Shown: positions 1-8,797 of the stretch, piece after piece
Layout of the letters: every line of letters starts with the position of its first letter
Position numbering within the stretch: position 1 is the stretch's first letter
Translations under genes and position numbers: made by a program
Assembly: GCA_965205255.1 (NCBI GenBank)
Contig: OZ242051.1
Coordinates: 558,001 to 622,000 of the forward strand
Direction: 5' to 3'
DNA from: G965205255 sp965205255
GTDB lineage: Bacteria; Pseudomonadota; Gammaproteobacteria; Pseudomonadales; Endozoicomonadaceae
DNA: 64,000 nt
Notes under the pieces: generated by a model
The model's database searches: none
What the model was told of the DNA's origin: nothing
The model's input: only the letters and a program-made list of their open reading frames with translations

Positions 1-639
1 TCTTATACCCAAGGTGCTGATATTATTAACGTACTCAACTCCCTCAATTTTACTGTTAGACGAGGCGAACGTATTGCCGTGGTAGGTAGCTCAGGCTCTG
101 GAAAAACCACTTTCCTTAATCTGCTGGCCGGTATTGATGCACTTTCAGAGGGCGAGATATACATCGACCAACAACCTGTGCATTCACTTAAAGGGAAAGC
201 CCTTACCATGTTTCGTAATCAATGCTTAGGGTTTGTTTATCAGTTTCACCACCTTTTGCCGGAGTTTACGGCATTGGAAAATGTATCAATGCCGTTGCTT
301 ATGCAAAAGAAGCTGAAAATACATGATATTAAGGTCAAAGCTAAAATCATACTGGAGCAAGTGGGACTTGGGCACCGCATCAGACACAGGCCTTCAGCAC
401 TATCGGGTGGCGAGCGACAAAGAGTTGCGATAGCCAGATCTCTAATTACTTCACCACCTGTGGTATTGATGGACGAACCTACGGGGAATCTTGATCAGAT
501 CACTGCCGATGCCATTCAGGAAATGATGCTTAAACTGAGTGTCAGGCACCAAACCAGCTTTATTGTAGTAACTCATGATCTGACACTGGCAGAAAAACTC
601 GATAAAATCTATCAGTTAAGTAATGGGCAATTTATCTGA
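1..639 (+). CDS. lolD: Lipoprotein-releasing ABC transporter ATPase LolD (5' end cut by window)
   Basis: The reading frame is open from base 1, so the start lies outside the window; about 212 residues are present against roughly 230 for the family. Walker A (GSSGSGKTT), ABC signature (LSGGERQRVAIARS), Walker B (VVLMDEPTGNLD) and the switch histidine (VVTHD) are all visible and intact. LolD is the cytoplasmic ATPase of LolCDE, which extracts mature lipoproteins from the inner membrane and passes them to LolA. The sequence resembles LolD more closely than the related MacB or FtsE ATPases, and its position just before DUF2062-comEC matches the Pseudomonas order. No lolE follows, so the membrane partner is presumably upstream. 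A clear terminator follows at 707-736. Confidence 0.9.
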   Translation, partial: SYTQGADIINVLNSLNFTVRRGERIAVVGSSGSGKTTFLNLLAGIDALSEGEIYIDQQPVHSLKGKALTMFRNQCLGFVYQFHHLLPEFTALENVSMPLLMQKKLKIHDIKVKAKIILEQVGLGHRIRHRPSALSGGERQRVAIARSLITSPPVVLMDEPTGNLDQITADAIQEMMLKLSVRHQTSFIVVTHDLTLAEKLDKIYQLSNGQFI

Positions 640-706
640 ACTTATATTCCATTATTGGCAAAACTCTAAACCAGAATTTTCCGGTTTTTCTTGGTAGCTC
701 GCTGTG

Positions 707-736
707 AGAGCACCTAATCATACTAGGTGCTCTTTT
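707..736 (+). terminator. Rho-independent terminator after lolD
   Basis: A 10-bp perfect stem (AGAGCACCTA at 707-716 pairing with TAGGTGCTCT at 724-733) has a 7-nt loop and a short T run. It sits 68 bp after the lolD stop and could also serve the convergent gene at 813-1184. Confidence 0.8.
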
Positions 737-812
737 ACCTCCGGACAAACAACAGAGAATCAACCTGCGCTCTCAAACAGCACAAATAGCGATGAAAAAG
801 AAAAAGCAAGAA

Positions 813-1184
813 TTAATAACACTTGTATGTAAATGTGACTGTTGCCAGAGCATCTTCCAGACTAGCTGAGTAACAATGCAAGTATGCCCAATGTTTTAAA
901 GCAATGTGCTCAAGCCTATAACACCTGGCTGAAGCGCCATCTTCAGCGTTAATTTTCACTTTTACTTCGCGGGGGTAACCTTTATTAGTATCGCAATTAA
1001 GATGAAATTGCCTGCCTTCTTCCCGATGCAGAGTGAAAGTGTTATCTGTCACTCCGGATGAGTTTATTATCGTGCTTTTATCGCAGACTTTTGAATGACA
1101 GTAAAAATCATAGATCAAACCTGCATTTGCCACATTAGCACACAAGAAAATCATCAGAAAAATCAGAATTAATTTATTTAACAC
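813..1184 (-). CDS. Small secreted cysteine-rich protein, unknown
   Basis: This 123-residue protein has a typical signal peptide: Lys near the N-terminus, a hydrophobic stretch of about 14 residues, then a VANA-G cleavage site near residue 21. The mature part carries six cysteines (FYCHSKVC, NCD, RCY, HCY, KCY), which suggests a periplasmic or secreted disulfide-bonded fold. I recognise no family. It is convergent with lolD and separated from it by a terminator. It is one of several small secreted unknowns in the window. The even cysteine number and clear signal make it likely to be real. Confidence 0.6.
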   Translation of the reverse strand: MLNKLILIFLMIFLCANVANAGLIYDFYCHSKVCDKSTIINSSGVTDNTFTLHREEGRQFHLNCDTNKGYPREVKVKINAEDGASARCYRLEHIALKHWAYLHCYSASLEDALATVTFTYKCY

Positions 1185-1366
1185 ATCAAAATCCTCTAAC
1201 TCAAAAGCATAATAATCACAATATTCTTATGTGATATCCTTGATTAACAGAGACGATTTTATTTGCAAAAAAAACATCCAGCTTATCAGTAAAATCAACA
1301 AGGAAAACACCTTTGTGCTTTTTGACTCAAAAAACCTCATGAAGTGTAGAAGTAATATATGCTTTA

Positions 1367-1488
1367 TACCAAGATCTATTATAACTACTGTGATGAGCAA
1401 TAGCTCAACAGTTACGATATGCTTTTACATATAACAATAAGATCAGAGAAATAACGCAATAAGAAGTAATATGCAGATTTTGGTATCA
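1367..1488. repeat. Degenerate copy of the window's 160-bp inverted-end repeat (MITE-like)
   Basis: Left end TACCAAGATCT and right end GCAGATTTTGGTA match the family ends. The internal words ACTACTGTGATGAGCA and ATAACAATAAGATCAGA match the body, but the interior is shortened. The right end directly abuts the stop codon (TGA on the minus strand, 1486-1488) of the DUF2062 gene. Confidence 0.65.
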
Positions 1489-2013
1489 ATCAAAAAAAAC
1501 AGAACGGTCATGTTTGCGTTTTTTCCACGCCCGCACCACATATATTCTCCACAACAGACGGATAATGAAATAGCTGGAAACTGCAAAAATTATGCCACAT
1601 ATAAATGACCCAAGATAGAGGGGCAACCATATCCTTGAAAGCTGAGACATCAGCCAGTCCCAACTGAAATGAAACCCAGCATCATTTGGAGGAATATCTA
1701 AAACAAAGCATCCCACCTTGTAACTAAAATAAAATATAAATGGCATGGTGAGAGGATTAGTAATCCACACCAAGGCCACAGAAAGGGGTAGATTACAGCA
1801 TAAATAAACAGCTAAAATTGCAGCCAAAACCATCTGAAAAGGAATAGGAATAAATGCCACAAATACCCCTACCAAAAAAGCTTTGGCCGCTGAACGACGA
1901 TTTAAGTGCCAAAGATTAGAATTCAAAAGCCTACTTCCCAAAAACTGCAAATATTTATTGGCTCTCAGGCTATCATGGTTGGGTAAATAGCGTTGTAATA
2001 TTTTTTTTAGCAT
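1486..2013 (-). CDS. DUF2062 membrane protein
   Basis: About 175 residues from the ATG at 2013; the frame extends to a TTG at 2034, but the ATG gives the usual family start (MLKKILQRYLP). The protein has a basic amphipathic N-terminus, then a glycine/proline-rich hydrophobic block with the family signature (VGVFVAFIPIPFQ and WITNPLTMPFIFYFSYKVG), and a further membrane segment near the C-terminus. DUF2062 proteins are inner-membrane proteins of unknown biochemical role. They often lie next to comEC or lol genes in gammaproteobacteria, as here. Its stop codon coincides with the edge of a repeat element. Confidence 0.8.
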   Translation of the reverse strand: MLKKILQRYLPNHDSLRANKYLQFLGSRLLNSNLWHLNRRSAAKAFLVGVFVAFIPIPFQMVLAAILAVYLCCNLPLSVALVWITNPLTMPFIFYFSYKVGCFVLDIPPNDAGFHFSWDWLMSQLSRIWLPLYLGSFICGIIFAVSSYFIIRLLWRIYVVRAWKKRKHDRSVFFD

Positions 2014-2096
2014 CTGACAACAAACAACTTTCAATGGTTCACGACATTCGGCAATTTATCAGGTGAAGTTTTAAGTAACTACCCCTCCCCCCTATA

Positions 2097-2282
2097 TTAC
2101 AACAACAGCATGATAAATGCGCCTGCATTAGTATAATTACTTATTGTTATAACCGTATTAGATATTAGACCAGTATTTTGACTTAACAAAAAAAACATCA
2201 AAATTATGGCGATTACTGCCGTAGTTGCTACCTTTGATCCTTCTTTAGTTTTGTCATCACTAATATTTGGTGAAAATGGCAT
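2097..2282 (-). CDS. Possible 61-residue membrane miniprotein (doubtful)
   Basis: The frame fills the gap between the divergent DUF2062 and comEC genes and overlaps the comEC start by a few bases. It predicts a charged N-terminus, a hydrophobic segment (VIAIILMFFLLS) and a hydrophobic tail. There is no convincing ribosome binding site upstream of the ATG at 2282. It may be chance coding in an AT-rich promoter region. Confidence 0.2.
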   Translation of the reverse strand: MPFSPNISDDKTKEGSKVATTAVIAIILMFFLLSQNTGLISNTVITISNYTNAGAFIMLLL

Positions 2283-4618
2283 TTAGTATTCAGGTGCATA
2301 TGCGTTTAAAACTTATTTGTTTTTGTCTGGGGGTTATTTCAAGTGTTTGGCTGGCAGTACTTCCGAGTCTACTTACTTCTATATTCCTTTTAATTCAACC
2401 AGTTGCAATAATTTTTCTTTATAAAATAATAAATAAATTAACTCCGGAGAACCTTCATACATTAGCAAACATTATCCGTAGAAGCATTATTACATGCAGT
2501 TGTTTTTGTGCTGGTTTAGGGTATGGATGTTTATTGGGTAACCAACATGCTCTTGAGTCTATGCCTGATAACTGGCCAGGTAAAACTATTCATATAACCG
2601 GGCGTGTTACGGGGCTAGTTCAGAAAAACAATAATCTTTGGCAGTTTTCTATGGTAGATGTAGAGTCTGGCGATCAACAATTAAAGGGTGGATTAAGGCT
2701 TTCTTGGTATGGATTTAAAACCGTCTGCCCCGGAGATTACTGGCAACTTTCCGTACGGGTTAAACCAATTCACGGAGTAGTAGGCCCTGGTGCATTTAAT
2801 GTTGAATCATGGTTGCGACGGGAACATATTGCGGGGACAGGTTATGTCGTCAACACCAAGTTTAACCGTTGTTTATCTCGCAACCCATGGACTATAAGCT
2901 CACTGCGCTATCGATTGATTAAACATATAAAAAAAGTACTTCCTGATCAAAAAACCGGATTGGCTCAGGCACTTCTTTTGGGTAATAAAAAGGCAATTTC
3001 ACCTGATGACTGGCGACTGTTCAACAAAACAGGGACAACTCACCTGTTGGTAATATCAGGCTTGCATATCGGCTTAATATTTATGCTCGGTCATCACTTT
3101 ATCAAAGGAATTCGATTTAGCAGTTTATTGCCATTAAAGCATATTGCTTTACCCAGGCTTGCAGTACTTTTCGGGATTTTTCTGAGTATCTTTTATGCGT
3201 TGCTGGCTGGGTTTTCCGTACCAGTACAACGCTCACTGATTATGCTGGTGTGCGGGTGTGCCGGCAAGCTACTTGATTTTTCCCCTAAAGCTTCCACCAT
3301 TTGGTTAGTGGCCTTAACTGGTGTATTGCTATTTGAACCCATGGTAGTAACCAGTAGTGGTTTTTGGTATTCATTTATTGCCGTAGGTTCTTTATTGCTT
3401 GTCTTTTCAAACCGCAACGGCACCGTTGTCTGGTGGAAACGATGGTTGTTACCGCAATGGTGTGTGTTCGTGGCACTACTTCCGTTGCTGTTGTTCTATG
3501 CTCAACCTTCCTCATGGTGGTCTCCTGTTGTCAATTTAGTATCAATTCCCCTTGTTGGGCTGATTGTTGTTCCACTTCTGATGTCTGGTTTATTGCTGAC
3601 TCTTGTCTCTGATCATTTTTCATGGCTTTTACTGGCTGGCGTAAAACTACTCAATGGCTGGCGCGATGTGCTGGACAAGATAGCATCTGGGATCGGGGTT
3701 CCCGATGGAATTACCATACCCGATATAATCGTACTTATCGTATGTATGTGTGGAGTAGTATGCCTGCTGTTACCAAAAGAGTTAAAATGGCGATGGCTGG
3801 GATTGCCTTGCCTGCTAACTCTTTGGTTTCCAAATAATAAGACACCCCCATCGGGAACTGTCGAAATTGTATTACTGGATAATAATAAAACACATATCGC
3901 AATTGCCCAGACTAAAAATCATACCATGGTATTTCATATGGGAGACTTGTCACAAAATGAACGCTTTAACAGCACCGATAATACGTTGCTACCATACCTG
4001 AAACAACGTCAAATCAATACTATAAATACCCTGATACTACCTCGTCATTCGTCAAACACTTTATCAGGCAAACGATTGCTACAAGCAAAAAAGGTAACCT
4101 CTGTATATGCAGTTAATCCCAATAAAGGAGAAAATAGCTGTTATCAGTTCAAACAATGGAGTTGGGATGGTGTAGAGTTCACATTATTGCCAGGGAAAAC
4201 CACTTGCACACTGCATCTCAAAGCGGGTAAACATTGTGCATTATTTACCGGATATGCATCACCTTTCCGAATGATACAAGATGCTGAGAAACAATCTCAT
4301 TGGAAGAATAATCACCTTTGGGTTACTCCTTTTATAACGAAAGATCCACGAATAATACAGATTATTTCACCAAAATATATTGCCTTATCACGACATAAAT
4401 TACACATAGCTGACAAAAATATTTCTGTCTTTAACAAGTTAAATGATCATAAATTTTCTGGTCAAACGCTCAACATTACCGCTTATACAGGTACTCAGCA
4501 TTATTTATTGGGTGCATCAAAGATAACTGTGCGTACACATCGTCAGAATGGAAAAAAGTGGTGGTATCCTCATAACAAATATAAATATAATAGTTTTAAA
4601 GTAAAAAAGGATTTATAA
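2267..4618 (+). CDS. comEC: DNA uptake channel ComEC/Rec2 with degenerate C-terminal beta-lactamase-like domain
   Basis: The 783-residue frame starts at TTG 2267; ATG 2276 or ATG 2300 (preceded by AGGTG) are equally plausible starts. N-terminal membrane segments and a soluble DUF4131-like region (to about residue 220) precede the Competence domain, which has its hallmark TTHLLVISGLHIGLI near residue 260 and many further membrane helices to about 510. In the family this forms the inner-membrane channel for single-stranded DNA during transformation. The C-terminal region occupies the place of the metallo-beta-lactamase-like domain, but its motifs are eroded: the usual LDVGQG is LDNNKT, YDTG is FHMG, and the HxDxDH metal motif reads RHSSNTLSG. 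Nuclease activity of that domain is therefore unlikely. Channel function may remain. Confidence 0.85.
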   Translation: MVKMAFSIQVHMRLKLICFCLGVISSVWLAVLPSLLTSIFLLIQPVAIIFLYKIINKLTPENLHTLANIIRRSIITCSCFCAGLGYGCLLGNQHALESMPDNWPGKTIHITGRVTGLVQKNNNLWQFSMVDVESGDQQLKGGLRLSWYGFKTVCPGDYWQLSVRVKPIHGVVGPGAFNVESWLRREHIAGTGYVVNTKFNRCLSRNPWTISSLRYRLIKHIKKVLPDQKTGLAQALLLGNKKAISPDDWRLFNKTGTTHLLVISGLHIGLIFMLGHHFIKGIRFSSLLPLKHIALPRLAVLFGIFLSIFYALLAGFSVPVQRSLIMLVCGCAGKLLDFSPKASTIWLVALTGVLLFEPMVVTSSGFWYSFIAVGSLLLVFSNRNGTVVWWKRWLLPQWCVFVALLPLLLFYAQPSSWWSPVVNLVSIPLVGLIVVPLLMSGLLLTLVSDHFSWLLLAGVKLLNGWRDVLDKIASGIGVPDGITIPDIIVLIVCMCGVVCLLLPKELKWRWLGLPCLLTLWFPNNKTPPSGTVEIVLLDNNKTHIAIAQTKNHTMVFHMGDLSQNERFNSTDNTLLPYLKQRQINTINTLILPRHSSNTLSGKRLLQAKKVTSVYAVNPNKGENSCYQFKQWSWDGVEFTLLPGKTTCTLHLKAGKHCALFTGYASPFRMIQDAEKQSHWKNNHLWVTPFITKDPRIIQIISPKYIALSRHKLHIADKNISVFNKLNDHKFSGQTLNITAYTGTQHYLLGASKITVRTHRQNGKKWWYPHNKYKYNSFKVKKDL

Positions 4619-4631
4619 CAATAAGTTACAT

Positions 4632-4792
4632 TATAAAAAAACCTGTTTCTAACTACTCTTATGAGCATGCTTTTATGGCTTGCTATTAAAGGCAAAATGG
4701 TGAGTAATCCTGCTGTTGCAAGGAGCGTTAACGCATACTAGCAAGATCAGAAAAGTAACGTAATTAAAAGTTAGAAGCAGATTTTGATATTA
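4632..4792. repeat. MITE-like repeat copy between comEC and lpxK
   Basis: About 160 bp. The left end (AAAAAACCTGTTTCTAACTA) is an imperfect inverted copy of the right end (AGTTAGAAGCAGATTTTGAT). The interior contains the family words ATGAGCATGCTTTTATGGCT and AGCAAGATCAGAAAAGTAAC. It lies 14 bp after the comEC stop, where many relatives carry exbBD or msbA. Confidence 0.85.
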
Positions 4793-4907
4793 CCTCGTTG
4801 AAAATTCAGGCAAGCCAGATATTAACTGTTCTTTTAGCAAAGAAATAACGTGAAAGATGAATAAATTATAAGTATTATTCATTCATTGTGGTTTCAAGAT
4901 AAAAGTA

Positions 4908-5990
4908 ATGACAAAAAAAAACATCAAAGCACTTCTAGCAAAAAAGCTGGTTGCCTTATGGTATCGGCCAAAACTTTCATACTGGCTTATTCCGTTAGTG
5001 CCTTTTTCTTTGATTGTTCAAAAAATAGCTAAAAGGCGTTATAAAAGGGCATTGCTACAACAGCACTCTGACAGCAAAGATAAAAACCTGCCAACAATAG
5101 TTGTTGGTAATGTTACGGTGGGGGGCACCGGAAAGACTCCGCTTGTAGCCTCAATAGCCAGTTATTTAAAAGCTTCAGGTTTCTCCCCTGGTATTATAAG
5201 TCGTGGATACGGAGCAACATTAACGAGCTTTCCCGTAAAAGTTTTGGCTCACTCAGACCCTGCAATTTACGGTGATGAACCTGTATTATTGGCTCAGTTA
5301 ACCGGCATACCTGTAGCTATTTCTCCACTCAGAGTAGAGGCCGCCCGTTTGCTTGAAAAAACAGACAATTGTAACATCCTTATCAGTGATGATGGTCTTC
5401 AGCACTATGCACTTAAAAGAAATATCGAGATCGTCGTTCTCGATGGCATGCGCAGTATTGGTAACGGTTTTTGCCTTCCTGCCGGACCTCTCAGAGAGAG
5501 TGCTAACAGACTAAAGATCGCTGATCTGATAGTCAGCAAAGGATTAATAAACAGAAATAGCCCTGTATTTTCATCTGTAGAAAATATGTATACAATGTCT
5601 TTGGAAACTAAAAAAGTAGAAAATCTAACAACAGATATTGACTTGTCTTTGCCTGAATTTTCCAGATTGCATTCCCAAGTACACGCTATCGCCGGCATTG
5701 GCAATCCTGAACCCTTTTTCAATACACTGGAACAAGCTGGATTAACTGTGATCAGACATGGATTTCCGGACCATCATGCTTATCATCACAATGAACTGGT
5801 CTTTAAAGATAGTTTACCCGTCATTATGACTGCAAAAGATGCAGTTAAATGTAAAGGTTTTGTCAATCAGTTTACTGATAACCGGTTTTGGTGTCTTCAG
5901 GTTACTGTTCAGTTAACACAAGACTTCTGGCATGCTTTTGAAGAACTTGTTATGAAAAGATGCAAGCACGCTAAAAATTCTAACAAATAA
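4908..5990 (+). CDS. lpxK: Tetraacyldisaccharide 4'-kinase LpxK
   Basis: The protein has 360 residues, slightly longer than the usual 320-340. The N-terminal hydrophobic anchor (YWLIPLVPFSLIV) is followed by the LpxK-type P-loop GNVTVGGTGKTP near residue 68, and then by SRGYGA, GDEP and the conserved LISDDGLQHYAL. LpxK phosphorylates the 4' position of the lipid A disaccharide precursor at the inner membrane. It leads a run with ycaR, kdsB and murB in the usual gammaproteobacterial order. msbA, often directly upstream, is absent here; a repeat element fills that gap. All signature residues are present, so the enzyme looks functional. Confidence 0.95.
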   Translation: MTKKNIKALLAKKLVALWYRPKLSYWLIPLVPFSLIVQKIAKRRYKRALLQQHSDSKDKNLPTIVVGNVTVGGTGKTPLVASIASYLKASGFSPGIISRGYGATLTSFPVKVLAHSDPAIYGDEPVLLAQLTGIPVAISPLRVEAARLLEKTDNCNILISDDGLQHYALKRNIEIVVLDGMRSIGNGFCLPAGPLRESANRLKIADLIVSKGLINRNSPVFSSVENMYTMSLETKKVENLTTDIDLSLPEFSRLHSQVHAIAGIGNPEPFFNTLEQAGLTVIRHGFPDHHAYHHNELVFKDSLPVIMTAKDAVKCKGFVNQFTDNRFWCLQVTVQLTQDFWHAFEELVMKRCKHAKNSNK

Positions 5991-6074
5991 TCTACGAATA
6001 ATTGTTTCTGGGATAAATTCCCGCTACCATAAGTCATATTTAATATCATCGTTATAAATATGTAAGTTTATATT

Positions 6075-6296
6075 ATGGATAAGAAGCTTTTTGAGGTATT
6101 GGCTTGCCCACATTGTCACAGCAAGCTAAAACATGAAAAATACACAGTAAGTACTAATGAAAATAATGACAAGCCCAATGAAGAACTTATATGTCGTCAT
6201 TGTGCTTTAGCTTATCCTGTGCGTGATAATATACCTGTAATGCTAGAAGGTGAAGCCCGAACATTAACTACCGATGAGAGGCTGGCCAAAACCTAA
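6075..6296 (+). CDS. ycaR: Trm112/YcaR-family small zinc-binding protein
   Basis: This 73-residue protein has the family's two metal-binding pairs, ACPHCHSKL near the N-terminus and CRHCALAYPV at about residue 52, plus the conserved DNIPVML tail. Bacterial members are small Trm112-like proteins found next to kdsB. The link to methyltransferase activation in eukaryotes is family knowledge and is unproven for this subgroup. Its stop codon overlaps the kdsB start (TAATG), so the two are translationally coupled. Confidence 0.9.
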   Translation: MDKKLFEVLACPHCHSKLKHEKYTVSTNENNDKPNEELICRHCALAYPVRDNIPVMLEGEARTLTTDERLAKT

Positions 6297-7072
6297 TGGA
6301 TTATAAAATTATTATTCCTGCACGTTACAGTTCAGGTCGTTTACCCGGAAAGCCTTTGGTTGACCTGAACGGAAAAACCATGATTGAACGCGTGTATGAA
6401 CAGGCCTCCAAAAGTAATGCATCACGCATCATTATCGCCACTGATGATGAACGCATACAAAGCGTAGCCAGACGTTTTGGTGCTGAAGTTTGTATGACAC
6501 ATCCTCACCATCTCAGTGGGACTGACCGTTTACAGGAAGTAGTAGGGATTTGCCGGTTGAATAACAACGACACCATCGTAAATGTTCAGGGTGATGAGCC
6601 TTTTATTCCGCCACAAGTGATAGATCAGGTTGCTAAAGAATTAATTGATGCATCAGAAACAGTTGCAATGGCTACATTGAGCTGCCCCATAGTACAGACA
6701 GCTGAGATATTTGATCCTTCTGTAGTAAAAGTTGTTACTGATAAAGAAGGTAACGCACTCTATTTCAGTCGAGCCCCATTACCTTGGGACAGAGATTCCT
6801 TTGCAAATAAAGTCGATCAAATGCCTATGAATTGGGTTTATCAACGCCATATTGGTATTTATGCTTATCGTGTAAAACAGTTAAATGCTTTTGTGCAATG
6901 GGGAGAGTCTCCCCTAGAAGTGGCTGAACGTTTAGAGCAATTACGCTTTTTATGGAATGGGCGTAAAATTCGCGTAGGCTACGCACTACAGGTTCCCCCT
7001 GCAGGTATAGATACTCCGGAAGATGTTGACGTAGCATGTGAATATCTTAAACAGCAAGTGTTGCCTGTATAA
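6296..7072 (+). CDS. kdsB: CMP-KDO synthetase (3-deoxy-manno-octulosonate cytidylyltransferase)
   Basis: At 258 residues this is near the usual length. It has the N-terminal nucleotide-binding motif IIPARYSSGRLPGKPL, the ATDDERI segment, NVQGDEPFI, and ALYFSRAPLPWDRD. All are diagnostic of KdsB, which activates KDO with CTP for transfer to lipid A. The start overlaps the ycaR stop by one base. Upstream lpxK and downstream murB complete an envelope-precursor block. The common low-molecular-weight phosphatase gene between kdsB and murB in Pseudomonas is missing. Confidence 0.95.
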   Translation: MDYKIIIPARYSSGRLPGKPLVDLNGKTMIERVYEQASKSNASRIIIATDDERIQSVARRFGAEVCMTHPHHLSGTDRLQEVVGICRLNNNDTIVNVQGDEPFIPPQVIDQVAKELIDASETVAMATLSCPIVQTAEIFDPSVVKVVTDKEGNALYFSRAPLPWDRDSFANKVDQMPMNWVYQRHIGIYAYRVKQLNAFVQWGESPLEVAERLEQLRFLWNGRKIRVGYALQVPPAGIDTPEDVDVACEYLKQQVLPV

Positions 7073-7106
7073 CCTTTACCATAAAGATCAAAAGGATTTG
7101 GTAATA

Positions 7107-8141
7107 ATGCACTGTTACCAGAAAAGCGTTAATTTAAAGTCGTTTAATACCTTGGGTATAAATTCAACTGCCCACTACCTGTATCCGGCATGCTCTGAAG
7201 CTGATGTTGTTGCTGCCGCTCGCTTTGCAAACAAACAAAATCTTCCTCTTATTCCCATTGGTCAAGGAAGTAATATTGTTTTTCGCGATAAAGTGCAGGC
7301 TGTGGTTATGCCTGTTGCCATCTGTCATCGAGAAATTATCCCTGATAATTGTTCAAATATGGTTAATGTTTTTCTTGGTGCAGGTGAAAACTGGCATGCT
7401 GCGGTCAGATGGTCATTAGAGCAAGGTCTGTTTGGGCTTGAAAACCTGTCGTTAATTCCTGGCGTTGCGGGTGCTGCACCCGTACAAAATATTGGGGCCT
7501 ACGGCGTTGAACTTCAAGACATATTGGTTTCAGTAAGGGGTTACCACCTCAAAAAACAAACATTTATCACTCTGTCTGCAAGTGAATGCAAACTGAATTA
7601 CAGGGATTCAATATTCAAACATGCACTGCATGGTTTGTTTGTTATTACCCGTGTGAATTTGCGTTTAAGCCGCTGTTTCACTCCCAATCTTTCCTATGGA
7701 AACCTTGAAGAAGCTGTTAAAGCAAAAAGTATCAATGGCAAAATCACAGGTATGATGATTAGCGATGCTGTCTGTTCCATGCGACTGAGCAAACTACCAG
7801 ATCCTGCAAAGCTTGGCAATGCAGGGAGTTTTTTCAAAAACCCTATAGTGTCAGATCAATGTTTACAAACAATCAAAAAATCGTCCCCAGGAGTAATTGC
7901 TTATCCTTGCGAAAACAATCACTGGAAACTGGCAGCCGGATGGCTTATTGATGCTTGTGGGTTAAAGGGATATAAAAAAACGAACATGGGTACTTATCAT
8001 AAGCAAGCATTGGTGATTGTACATCATGGAGAAGGCACAGGGAATGAGATTCTGGGTTTTGCCAGTTTTATTCAACAGCAAGTTCATAAACGCTTTGGTG
8101 TTAATCTAAATATCGAGCCAATGATTTACCCAACCAAGTAA
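7107..8141 (+). CDS. murB: UDP-N-acetylenolpyruvoylglucosamine reductase MurB
   Basis: The start is placed at ATG 7107, which follows AAGGA by about 10 nt and begins MHCYQKSVNLKSFNTLG; the frame opens earlier, at 7038, inside kdsB. The resulting 344 residues match type I MurB. FAD-binding motifs (LIPIGQGSNIVF, LSLIPGVAGAAPVQNIGAYG), the LNYRDSIFK segment, the GSFFKNP loop with the proton-donor serine and the C-terminal NIEPMIY with the catalytic glutamate are all present. MurB completes UDP-MurNAc synthesis with NADPH. It ends the lpxK-ycaR-kdsB-murB run. Confidence 0.95.
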   Translation: MHCYQKSVNLKSFNTLGINSTAHYLYPACSEADVVAAARFANKQNLPLIPIGQGSNIVFRDKVQAVVMPVAICHREIIPDNCSNMVNVFLGAGENWHAAVRWSLEQGLFGLENLSLIPGVAGAAPVQNIGAYGVELQDILVSVRGYHLKKQTFITLSASECKLNYRDSIFKHALHGLFVITRVNLRLSRCFTPNLSYGNLEEAVKAKSINGKITGMMISDAVCSMRLSKLPDPAKLGNAGSFFKNPIVSDQCLQTIKKSSPGVIAYPCENNHWKLAAGWLIDACGLKGYKKTNMGTYHKQALVIVHHGEGTGNEILGFASFIQQQVHKRFGVNLNIEPMIYPTK

Positions 8142-8181
8142 ATGTATTTTCTTTAAATTTAGTTTTTTCAGGAAAATACAT
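8142..8181 (+). terminator. AT-rich hairpin after murB, possible terminator
   Basis: The ten-base arms ATGTATTTTC (8142-8151) and GAAAATACAT (8172-8181) are perfectly complementary, start directly after the murB stop, and are followed by a T-rich stretch. The stem is AT-rich and the loop long, so termination strength is uncertain. Confidence 0.4.
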
Positions 8182-8320
8182 ACATTTTATGCTTTTTCTT
8201 TTGTTTTATTTTTTATGAATATTTTTATTTGTGATGACTTAGACTTGCATATTGAACCAACTCTGTATAAAAGAAAAACTTTATACGACAAAAAATTTTG
8301 ATGAGGTAATCATTTAAGTT

Positions 8321-8440
8321 AAATGCCGTTATTGTGACTATCACGGGGAAATATTGTCAAAGCCTGTTTTTATTGTTCAGGAACGCAACGTTATCATTGC
8401 AGGACTTGTAGTTGTTATTTTTAGCTTAATTATGCCTGAC
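8321..8440 (+). pseudogene. Remnant of an IS1-family InsA zinc-finger protein
   Basis: In one frame the sequence reads KCRYCDYHGEI. After a frameshift it reads CSGTQRYHCRTCSCYF, stop, LNYA. This is the paired CxxC zinc-finger layout of the IS1 InsA N-terminus (CxYC ... QRYHCxxC.xYFQLNY). No InsB catalytic part follows. The remainder of the 656-bp gap between murB and the next gene is AT-rich and shows nothing else I can name apart from the hairpin at its start. Confidence 0.6.
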
Positions 8441-8797
8441 AGTTCGCCCTCAAAGAGAAAATAAATGAACAGCAATATTGTTATAAAATATATTAAACGC
8501 CATGAATTTTAAATCATCTGCAAGTATCAATCATCACTGAAATAAGCATATAAAAAAATATTATTTATGAAAACTGAGCGTTACTTCTATTATTTTAATC
8601 GAATCTGTTAAATAAGATGCGTTTTAGCTTTTATTTCCCTATTTACTATTTCAAAAAACTGCTTGTTCTGCCTTACTATTGAATTTACCCATGAATTTTC
8701 TTTGATGAAAAGTTTTAAATAGGTAGCATTGATTTAAAGTAAATCCGTAAGTTTATTTATATACGGCAGTCACGCATTTTTTTATGAGAGAAGAACG

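Noticed and set aside
1231..1434. 67-codon plus-strand frame
   Set aside because: Much of it lies inside the degenerate repeat at 1367-1488; no ribosome binding site and no protein-like composition.
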